Part shown: in pieces, positions 30,072-37,104 of the stretch
Layout of the letters: the number at the start of each line of letters is the position of its first letter
Position numbering within the stretch: position 1 is the first letter of the stretch
NCBI RefSeq assembly: GCF_001718415.1
Contig: NZ_CP013378.1
Span: 2,170,001 to 2,234,000, forward strand
Direction of reading: 5' to 3'
Source of the DNA: Burkholderia pseudomultivorans
Lineage (GTDB): Bacteria; Pseudomonadota; Gammaproteobacteria; Burkholderiales; Burkholderiaceae
DNA: 64,000 bases
Program-made: the position numbers and the translations under genes
The notes under the pieces: model-generated
What the model was told of the DNA's origin: nothing
What the model saw: the letters and a program-made list of their open reading frames with translations, nothing else
Databases searched by the model: none

Positions 30072-31628
30072 CTACTGAGCGTCGCGCGGGCCGGCCGGCG
30101 TCGCACCGGTCGTGTCGGCAGCGGCCGGCTCGTCGGCCGGCGGCAGCGGCGCCGGGGTGGACGCGGATGCCGCCGTGCCGTCGGCCGGGTGGGCGGGCGG
30201 CTTGCCGCCGTCCTCGTCGCGCAGCGTGTCGAGCGGATCGGCGGGCACCGCGACGGCATCCTGCGGCGCGGCAGCGCCGCTCGCCGCCGCCGGTGCCGCG
30301 GATGCCGCTTGCCCGGCAGCAGCGGCAGGCGGCGCGAGATAGCGCTCGGCGAGCGTCTCATACAGCGGCGGCGCGAAGAAGCGCGACACGCGGCTCGACA
30401 CCAGCGCGGTCGCCATCAGCGAAATCACGAGCGCATGGCCGTTGATCATCTCCATCACGATCACGAACGACGTGATCGGCGACTGCGTGACGGCGGCGAG
30501 GTAGCCGACCATCGCGAGCGCGATCAGCATCGGCAGCGGCATGTGGCTGAACACGACGTGCAGCAGGTTGCCGAATCCCGCGCCGATCGACAGCGACGGC
30601 GCGAAGATGCCGCCCGGAATGCCCGGCAGGTACGACGCGACCATCGACACCATCTTCAGGAACGGATAGAGCACCGACAGCTGCGTGTGGCCGTCGAGCA
30701 GGCCGCGCGCTTCCGCATAGCCGCTGCCGAACGTCGTGCCGCCCGACACGAGGCCGACGGCGGCGATCACGAAGCCGCACAGCGCGGCGAACGCGATCGG
30801 CTGCTCGCGGTACAGGCCGAGCAGGCGCGCGGGCAGCCAGCGCGCGGTGTTGAGCAGCAGCCAGCAGAACAGCCCGCCCGCGATGCCGGTCACGATCGCG
30901 GTGACGAGCACGGCGACCGCCAGCATCTTCGGGAAGTGCGGGCCGACGTCGATCGTGCCGAAGTACGTGTAGTTGCCGTTCAGGCCGAGCGCGACGACAC
31001 CGGCGAGGATGATCGCCGTGATCAGCACGCCGCTTGCGCGCGCGGAGAAGCTCCGGGTCAGTTCCTCGATCGCGAACACGATCCCGGCCAGCGGCGTGTT
31101 GAACGCGGCCGACAGGCCGGCCGCCGCGCCCGCGAGCACGAGCTGGCGCTCGATCTGCGCGTTCGAGCGCGGGTAGAAGCGCCGCAGGTTGAACATCAGC
31201 GCCGCGCCGACCTGGACCGTCGGCCCTTCGCGACCGATCGTGAAGCCGCCCAGGATGCCGAGGAACGAGATCAGGATCTTGCCGAACAGGATGCGCAGCG
31301 TCAGCAGCCGCGCGCCGAACGCGCTCGGGCGCGCGTGCAGCGTCGCGATCACCTGCGGGATGCCGCTGCCTTCCGCGCCGCGGAAGAACCGGCGCGTGAG
31401 CCACACGGAGCCGGCCGCGATCGCGGGCGTCAGCACGAGCGGCAGCCAGGCGGCATGGTCGCGCATCGTGCGGAACGTGTCGTAACCCCAGTCGATCAGC
31501 CGCGCATACAGCACGGCGGCGAGGCCGACGACGATCGCGCCGAGCCAGAATACGCCGTACTGGCGCCAGATGCGCAGCGAGCGGCGGGTGAGGGCGGGAA
31601 ACAGGGCGGGAATGGCGGGACGGGGCAT
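30072..31628 (-). CDS. clcA: ClC-family chloride channel / H+-Cl- antiporter
   Basis: 518 residues, inner membrane. The chloride filter motifs are complete: GSGIPQ (87-92), GREGPT (132-137, with gating Glu134), GIPGGIFAPSL, and PLYETL with the pore Tyr. Both Glu of the internal proton site region (AIEEL, 188-189) are kept, which fits an antiporter rather than a passive channel. After the core comes an Ala/Pro-rich disordered tail of about 85 residues, unusual for short prokaryotic ClCs. A TATAAT on the minus strand at 31661-31656 would give a short leader. Confidence 0.92.
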   Translation of the reverse strand: MPRPAIPALFPALTRRSLRIWRQYGVFWLGAIVVGLAAVLYARLIDWGYDTFRTMRDHAAWLPLVLTPAIAAGSVWLTRRFFRGAEGSGIPQVIATLHARPSAFGARLLTLRILFGKILISFLGILGGFTIGREGPTVQVGAALMFNLRRFYPRSNAQIERQLVLAGAAAGLSAAFNTPLAGIVFAIEELTRSFSARASGVLITAIILAGVVALGLNGNYTYFGTIDVGPHFPKMLAVAVLVTAIVTGIAGGLFCWLLLNTARWLPARLLGLYREQPIAFAALCGFVIAAVGLVSGGTTFGSGYAEARGLLDGHTQLSVLYPFLKMVSMVASYLPGIPGGIFAPSLSIGAGFGNLLHVVFSHMPLPMLIALAMVGYLAAVTQSPITSFVIVMEMINGHALVISLMATALVSSRVSRFFAPPLYETLAERYLAPPAAAAGQAASAAPAAASGAAAPQDAVAVPADPLDTLRDEDGGKPPAHPADGTAASASTPAPLPPADEPAAADTTGATPAGPRDAQ

Positions 31629-31774
31629 TGGAGGGCCGGAGGCGGAGATCCGCCCATTATAAAAAGAACCGGGTTTGCGATGCGTTCAACAATCTTTCAC
31701 AAACGCGACGCACTTTGTTGCAAATGTAATTAGGGCGTAATGCCACTGCGCGGCCAGCCTCGTTAGCATGCCGA

Positions 31775-32797
31775 ATGGCCACGCATATCCCCGCAAACGT
31801 GAAACGCATCCTCATCGTGAAAGTGACGTCGCTGGGCGATGTCGTCCAGACGCTGCCCGTCGTCGACGATCTCCATCGCGCCTTTCCCGGCGTGACGGTC
31901 GACTGGGCCGTGGACGAGTCGTGCGCGGAAGTGGTGCGCTGGCATCCGGGCGTCAGCGCGGTGCTGTGCGCGCCGCTGCGCCAGTTCAAGAAGCGGCGCA
32001 GCGCCGGCGACCTGAAGGCGATTTCGGCGTCGATCGGCGCGCTGCGCGCGCATCGCTACGACGCGGTCATCGACCTGCACGGCGTGTACAAGAGCGCGAT
32101 CATCTCGGCGCTGGCGCGCGCCGCGCGCCGCGTCGGCTACCAGACGCAGGATCTCGGCGAGCGCGGCGCGCGCTTCGCCTATTCGCACCGCTTCGGCCCG
32201 CGTCCCGACTGCGACGCCTGGCACGGGATGCGCGTGAGCGCGGGCGAGGCGCTCGGCTATGTGCCGGAAGGCCCCGCCGTGTACGGGGTGGTGCCGCCGC
32301 AGGAAGCGCCCTTGCCGGCCGCCGTGACCGACGGCGCACCGTTCATGCTGCTGTTCCATGCGACGTCGAATCCCGACAAGAAATGGCCCGCCGATCGCTG
32401 GGCCGCGCTCGCGGTGCAGATGATGGCGCGCGGCCTGCGCGTGCTGGTGCCGTGGGGTTCCGCTGCCGAGCACGACGATGCGCAGGAAATCGCCGCGCGG
32501 GCGCCCGGCGCGGTCGTGCTGCCGGCGATGTCGGTGCGCGCCCTCGGCGCGACGATCGGCCGGGCCGCGCTGGTGGTGGGCGTCGATACCGGGTTCGTGC
32601 ACATGGCGCATGCGCTGCGGCGGCCGACCGTGATGATTTTCGTTGCGACGTCGCGCCACCACTGCGGGATCGGCGGGGCGCCTCATGCGCTGTCGATCGG
32701 CGAGCCGGGCGCGATGCCGTCCGTGGCCGACGCGCTGGACGCGATCGACGCGGTCGGCCCCGCCTACGGCGCATTGCGCGCGCGCCTGACGGCCTGA
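31775..32797 (+). CDS. waaC: LPS heptosyltransferase I (WaaC-type)
   Basis: Adds the first L-glycero-D-manno-heptose to Kdo-lipid A at the inner membrane's cytosolic face. 340 residues, glycosyltransferase family 9, GT-B fold. N-terminal RILIVKVTSLGDVVQTLPV is the typical start; FHATSNPDKKWPADRWAAL is the nucleotide-sugar region and VGVDTGFVHMAHALRRPTV the conserved D-T-G-x-x-H motif. Preference for WaaC over WaaF comes from the N-terminus and the D-T-G motif and is moderately sure. The stop codon lies inside a short 8-bp tandem repeat. Confidence 0.88.
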   Translation: MATHIPANVKRILIVKVTSLGDVVQTLPVVDDLHRAFPGVTVDWAVDESCAEVVRWHPGVSAVLCAPLRQFKKRRSAGDLKAISASIGALRAHRYDAVIDLHGVYKSAIISALARAARRVGYQTQDLGERGARFAYSHRFGPRPDCDAWHGMRVSAGEALGYVPEGPAVYGVVPPQEAPLPAAVTDGAPFMLLFHATSNPDKKWPADRWAALAVQMMARGLRVLVPWGSAAEHDDAQEIAARAPGAVVLPAMSVRALGATIGRAALVVGVDTGFVHMAHALRRPTVMIFVATSRHHCGIGGAPHALSIGEPGAMPSVADALDAIDAVGPAYGALRARLTA

Positions 32798-32817
32798 TGG
32801 TCTGACGGCCTGACGGC
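32786..32817 (+). repeat. 8-bp tandem repeat across the waaC stop
   Basis: Four head-to-tail units: CTGACGGC, CTGATGGT, CTGACGGC, CTGACGGC (32786-32817), with a degenerate fifth after them. The waaC TGA is in unit 2 (32795-32797). The unit length is not a multiple of three. Confidence 0.7.
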
Positions 32818-32837
32818 CCGACAGACGGCGGCGGACG

Positions 32838-33017
32838 TTACGCGAGCAGCGCCTCGACGGTCACCACCGCGACGATCGCCGCGACATTGGCGAGCAGGGC
32901 CTCGAACACGACGCCGCGCCAGGTTCGCGGGCGGAAGCGCAGTGCGAGCAGCAATGCGCCGCCCAGTGCGAGCGCCAGGATCAGGACGAGATCGGCATTG
33001 CCGAGACGGATGTTCAT
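32838..33017 (-). CDS. Small two-helix membrane protein, unknown
   Basis: 59 residues: a first hydrophobic segment (ADLVLILALALGGALLLAL), a basic loop RFRPRTWRG, and a second helix ending VEALLA. Start at the ATG at 33017 with AGGAG upstream; a longer reading upstream has no such site. No family recognised. Lies between waaC and the MHS transporter, on the minus strand. Confidence 0.6.
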   Translation of the reverse strand: MNIRLGNADLVLILALALGGALLLALRFRPRTWRGVVFEALLANVAAIVAVVTVEALLA

Positions 33018-33120
33018 GACGGCGGCTCCTTCAGGGGACGGATCCCGGGGCGCTGATCGCGCCCTCGGGATCGAGTATAGGCAGGGGCCGCCGCCGCACA
33101 ACCCGGGTCGTCCCGGAGCG

Positions 33121-34431
33121 TCAGACCAGCGACGTGTCGCGCGTCTCGCGCATCAGCAGCACGCCGATCAGGCTGATCGCCGCGGCCACCGACACATAGC
33201 CGCCGACCCACGACAGCCCGCCGCGCGCGGCCAGCAACTGCGCGATGTACGGCGCGATCGACGCGCCGAGAATCCCGCCGAGGTTGTACGCGACACCCGC
33301 GCCCGTGTAGCGGACGTTGGTCGGGAACAGCTCCGGCAGCAGCGCGCCCATCGGCGCGAAGGTCACGCCCATCAGGAACAGCTCGAGCGTCAGGAACAGC
33401 GCGACGAGCGGCATCGAGCCGCTGCCGAGCAGCGGTTCCATCGTGAAGCCCGACAGCAGCGCGACGATCGCACCGATGACGAGCACCGGCTTGCGGCCGA
33501 AGCGATCGGACGCCCATGCCGACAGCGGCGTCGCGAGCCCCATGAACACGACGGCCAGACACAGCAGCCCGAGGAAGCTCTGGCGCGGAATATGCAGCGC
33601 CGACACGCCGTACGACAGCGAGAACACCGTCGAGATGTAGAACAGCGTGTAGCAGACGACCATCGCCAGCGCGCCGAGCAGGGTCGGCCGCCAGTGCTGC
33701 GTGATCAGCGTCGCGACCGGCACGCGCACGCGTTCGTCGCGATCGAGCGCGGCCTGGAAGGCGGGCGTCTCGGTGATCTTCAGTCGCACGTAGAGGCCGA
33801 GCGCGACCAGCACCGCGCTGACGAGGAACGGAATGCGCCAGCCCCAGCTGCGGAATTGCGCGTCGGACAGCGACAGCGCGAGCGCGAAGAACAGCCCGTT
33901 GGACATCAGGAAGCCGACCGACGGGCCGAGCTGCGGGAACATCCCGAACCAGCCGCGCTTGCCTTGCGGCGCGTGCTCGGTCGCGAGCAGCGCCGCGCCG
34001 CCCCATTCGCCGCCGAGGCCGATGCCCTGGCCGAAGCGCAGCACGCACAGCAGCACCGGCGCAAGCGTGCCGATCGTGTCGTAGCCGGGCACGAGGCCGA
34101 TCGCGGTGGTCGACAGACCCATCACGAGCAGCGACGCGACGAGCGTCGACTTGCGGCCGATGCGGTCGCCGAAGTGGCCGAACAGGAACGAGCCGATCGG
34201 CCGCGCGATGAACGCGATGCCGAACGTGACGAACGCGGACAGCGCCTGCGCAGTCGCCGAGCCGTGCGGGAAGAACACCGGGCCGATGACGAGCGCGGCT
34301 GCGGTTGCATATACATAGAAATCGTAGAACTCGATCGCGGTGCCGATGAAGCTCGCGAACACGATGCGCTTGTGGCTGATGGTGCCGGCCGAACCGGTTG
34401 CGTGTGCAACGGCCGGTGGGGATGCGGACAT
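33121..34431 (-). CDS. MFS transporter, metabolite:H+ symporter (MHS) family
   Basis: 436 residues with twelve membrane helices. FASFIGTAIEFYDFYVYATAAALV and the loop FGHFGDRIGRKSTL are diagnostic of the MHS group (ShiA/ProP/KgtP relatives), which take up organic acids, betaines or shikimate. RFGQGIGLGGEWGGAALLATEHAP is the second conserved block. Substrate cannot be told; neighbours give no pathway. The gene has 289 bases of upstream DNA before the TonB-C-like gene, with no recognised operator. Confidence 0.9.
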   Translation of the reverse strand: MSASPPAVAHATGSAGTISHKRIVFASFIGTAIEFYDFYVYATAAALVIGPVFFPHGSATAQALSAFVTFGIAFIARPIGSFLFGHFGDRIGRKSTLVASLLVMGLSTTAIGLVPGYDTIGTLAPVLLCVLRFGQGIGLGGEWGGAALLATEHAPQGKRGWFGMFPQLGPSVGFLMSNGLFFALALSLSDAQFRSWGWRIPFLVSAVLVALGLYVRLKITETPAFQAALDRDERVRVPVATLITQHWRPTLLGALAMVVCYTLFYISTVFSLSYGVSALHIPRQSFLGLLCLAVVFMGLATPLSAWASDRFGRKPVLVIGAIVALLSGFTMEPLLGSGSMPLVALFLTLELFLMGVTFAPMGALLPELFPTNVRYTGAGVAYNLGGILGASIAPYIAQLLAARGGLSWVGGYVSVAAAISLIGVLLMRETRDTSLV

Positions 34432-34720
34432 GGATGTCTCCGTTTTGTCGTTTGGGGCGGTGGCAGTGCGCGCGTCCGGGCCGGCGGATGCGTGCCGGAC
34501 AGTACGGAGCGGATCATGCGGTGGCGGCGTGGGCGCGCGGCGTGGCGCGGACGTCGTCCGCCGGTCGACGATGGAGACGGGTAGGTCGCCGCCGCCCGAT
34601 ACCGGCGTGGTCGGCTCGCATGCCGGATGCGGCGCGCGAGCACGCGCGCGGGGTGGCCGCGCGGAATCGGAAAATTATAGCGAGCGCCGCCGTGCACCGG
34701 CAATCGCGGGCGACGGAGGT

Positions 34721-35197
34721 TCAGTCGATCGATTGCGCCTGCGCCGACGCGGTGCTCTGCAACTGAAAGTGCCCGTCGTCGTTGAAGAGCCAGCCTTCCA
34801 TCATCTCGAGCTGACCGTTGCCGTCGAGCAGGCGCGACGGCGGCGCCGGCAGCGGCGCCGAGCGCCGCAGCGACGCCAGCGCGAGCGCTTCGGCTTCGCT
34901 GTCGCCGTTGCTGCGATAGACGGACGCGTTGACGAGGCGGCCGCCGCGATCGACGGTGAAGGCCACGACGACGAGCGAACGCAGCATCGCCTGCGGCGTG
35001 CCGCGCAGCAGACCGGACGGATTGCGCTCGGCGACGCGTCGCGCGACCTCGATGCGGTACTGGTCGAGATTCGCGCTGCGCACGGCCGACGGAATCGTCA
35101 GGACGGTGCGGGAAGGCGGTGGCGTGATGGTGCAGGCGGCAAGCAGGGCGACGGCGGCGAGCGCAGACGCGGTGGTCGAACGGAGTAGGGGGCGCAT
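34721..35197 (-). CDS. Lipoprotein with TonB C-terminal-like domain
   Basis: 158 residues from the ATG at 35197. A lipoprotein signal ends at LLAAC (Cys about 22). The mature part contains LVVVAFTVDRGGRLVNASVYRSNGDSEAEALALASLRRSAPLPAPP, the core of TonB-C domains, which in TonB grips outer-membrane receptors. Here there is no inner-membrane anchor helix, no Pro-rich spacer and no ExbBD nearby, so it is not a classical TonB. Gly/Asn-rich C-terminal tail. The weak Shine-Dalgarno leaves the start open; an upstream start at 35269 would spoil the signal peptide. Confidence 0.72.
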   Translation of the reverse strand: MRPLLRSTTASALAAVALLAACTITPPPSRTVLTIPSAVRSANLDQYRIEVARRVAERNPSGLLRGTPQAMLRSLVVVAFTVDRGGRLVNASVYRSNGDSEAEALALASLRRSAPLPAPPSRLLDGNGQLEMMEGWLFNDDGHFQLQSTASAQAQSID

Positions 35198-35507
35198 GAC
35201 AGGACAACCGCGGTGACGATAGAAAAATGATAGACGCGCACACGCGATGCGATATCGGGAGAAACGCATAACGCGCGGCGCGAAGGGTGTTCGCGGTTAA
35301 TGATGTCGGCGCGTCGCGTGATGACATGACATGTGACGAAGGGGCGCGTCGCGGATTCGCTGCGCGGCACGTCGCGCGGACGTCCCGGCATCGACGCGAT
35401 GCCCCGTTTCCGATTGCGGGTGAAGCTCGCACCGATCGTCGCGCGATGCAGCACCTGTTGCAAAACTGAAAGCCGTTGCGTGCGGATGCCGCGCGCGACT
35501 GGGAGGC
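35198..35507. other. 310-bp gap without a recognised gene
   Basis: Lies upstream of the TonB-C-like lipoprotein gene and after the small 97-residue gene, both on the minus strand. AT-rich near 35225-35310. I see no ORF with a proper start signal and no terminator; probably holds the promoter of the lipoprotein gene. Confidence 0.4.
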
Positions 35508-35801
35508 TCAGTACCCGTGCGTGACGAGCGAGAGCACCGACAGATCGGGATGCGTGCCGTCGATGATGCTCTTGCCGATATGCACCGCCTCGTGCACGGC
35601 TTCGTCGACGCTCGCGAAGCTTTCTTCGCCGTCCGCATGAAACGGCACCGCATGGCCGGGCAGCGCGGGATTTACGCCCGGGTGGCATACGTAGCCGGTG
35701 TAGGTGTAGCGCGTGGCGTCGCCGGTCGCAGCGACCGGCACGACATGGATCTCGAAGCCTTCGTATTCGACGTGGTCGGTCGGGGTCGACAGTTCGGTCA
35801 T
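35508..35801 (-). CDS. 97-residue conserved-looking soluble protein, unknown
   Basis: MTELSTPTDHVEYEGFEIHV followed by VPVAATGDATRYTYTGYVCHPG, a His/Ala segment HAVPFHADGEESFASVDEAVHEAVHIGKSIIDG. Looks like a small alpha-beta domain of the kind annotated as hypothetical in Burkholderia. Start chosen at 35801, where GGAGA lies 6 bases upstream; an ATG four codons earlier is the alternative. No signal peptide. Function unknown. Confidence 0.7.
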   Translation of the reverse strand: MTELSTPTDHVEYEGFEIHVVPVAATGDATRYTYTGYVCHPGVNPALPGHAVPFHADGEESFASVDEAVHEAVHIGKSIIDGTHPDLSVLSLVTHGY

Positions 35802-36092
35802 GGCGGTCTCCATGTGTCGCGCACAGGGATGGCGTGCACGGCATCGAGTACGCGGCGGCGGTCGTGTCGCCGTACTGATCCGAATTCTAGGCGATGGCGG
35901 CGCGTTCGGCGGGGGCACGCAGCCGCGCGGCAGGCGCGTACCATGTCGGACTATCCGCGCAGGGGCGGCAGCGCTTGCGGCGAACCGGCTTCCCGAAATC
36001 GCACCGGCTGGACGGCGACCCGTACCCCGATTCGGTGGCACGTCGCCGCGTGCGGCCGGGTCCACATCATTCCTCGAGAGCGAGCCAGGGAA

Positions 36093-36488
36093 ATGGAGAT
36101 ACTCGTATTTTTGGTGTACGGCTCTTTTGTGTACAGCATCGGTGCGCTGCTCTACCTGCTGTTTCGATTCGCATGGAGCGAGCGGACGCCGAGCCGGTTC
36201 TGGACGATCCTGACGCGGCCTGTGCTGGCGATGAACGCAATCGCTTTTCCGCTGGGCGCCGTGGTTCCGCCGCTGCTCGCCGCGACGGTTCGCGGCATGG
36301 ACGGATACCTGCGCGTCGGGGAGGTCGTGGCGGCGCTCTATTGCGTCGCCGGCGCAGTATCGCTGGTGCTGCTGCTCAACCGGCCGAAGGGGGAGGATAG
36401 GCCGCACGCAGACGACGGCGGGCCGCCAGCGCACGCAGGTCAGATGCCGCGCAAGGTGCGGCCGGCGCGCTCGTTCCGTATCGACTGA
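36093..36488 (+). CDS. Putative small membrane protein, unknown
   Basis: 131 residues from MEILVFLVYGSFVYSIG. Three hydrophobic segments (about 3-24, 43-66, 76-95) and a polar C-terminal tail with PPAHAGQMPRKVRPARSF. AGGG precedes the ATG closely. The frame is open far upstream but without membrane character. No family recognised; existence is supported by hydropathy pattern only. Confidence 0.55.
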   Translation: MEILVFLVYGSFVYSIGALLYLLFRFAWSERTPSRFWTILTRPVLAMNAIAFPLGAVVPPLLAATVRGMDGYLRVGEVVAALYCVAGAVSLVLLLNRPKGEDRPHADDGGPPAHAGQMPRKVRPARSFRID

Positions 36489-36512
36489 CGGCGCGGCCTC
36501 GCGTGCGGCGCG

Positions 36513-36911
36513 TTACTGCTTGCAGCGCGCATCCTTTCGCTGCACGACGATGATCACCGGGTAAGTCTGACCGTGATCGAGCTCGACAGGCGCGACGACG
36601 GTCAGCGTTGCCGGATCGGAATCGTCGTACACGCTGACCTGCTGCTTCCGCAGGTAGGTGACGCCGGTGCAGTTCGACGCGCGTCCGTCGTCGGAGACCT
36701 TGCACTGGAGATCGTTCTCTTTCAGGTAGTTGTACGGTGTCGGGCTCGCCAGGTACTCGCGCAGGCCGCGCGGCGAACCGCCGACGCCCGTCACGTACGC
36801 GATTGCGCACGACGACGCCTGCGCGTCGCTGTCGGTCGAGGTATCCGCAACTGCATGCAGGCTCGCGGCGGCCAGCATGACGGCGAGCGACGAGACGATG
36901 AGGGACTTCAT
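36513..36911 (-). CDS. Exported small protein, unknown
   Basis: 132 residues. Signal peptide MKSLIVSSLAVMLAAASLHAVA, cleaved before DTSTDSD. The mature domain has three or four Cys (SSCAIAY, LQCKV, NCTGV, RCKQ) that could form disulfides in the periplasm, and GVGGSPRGLREYLASP. No family recognised. Convergent with the preceding small membrane gene. Confidence 0.65.
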   Translation of the reverse strand: MKSLIVSSLAVMLAAASLHAVADTSTDSDAQASSCAIAYVTGVGGSPRGLREYLASPTPYNYLKENDLQCKVSDDGRASNCTGVTYLRKQQVSVYDDSDPATLTVVAPVELDHGQTYPVIIVVQRKDARCKQ

Positions 36912-37104
36912 GACGTGGTTTCCCGTTTCGCGAATCGGAGCGCGGGATTGTAGCGGCATCTGGCGCGATGCGTCGGGAGGTGGGGCAGCGGGCAGTGGCG
37001 TGACGCGTGCCGGTCGGCGATTTGATTGCTAGAATCGCGCGCTGAGAGCGCCAGTCATCCTGGTGAAAAAAGCGGATGGTGAAAAAGCAATAAAAAGGAT
37101 TGGA

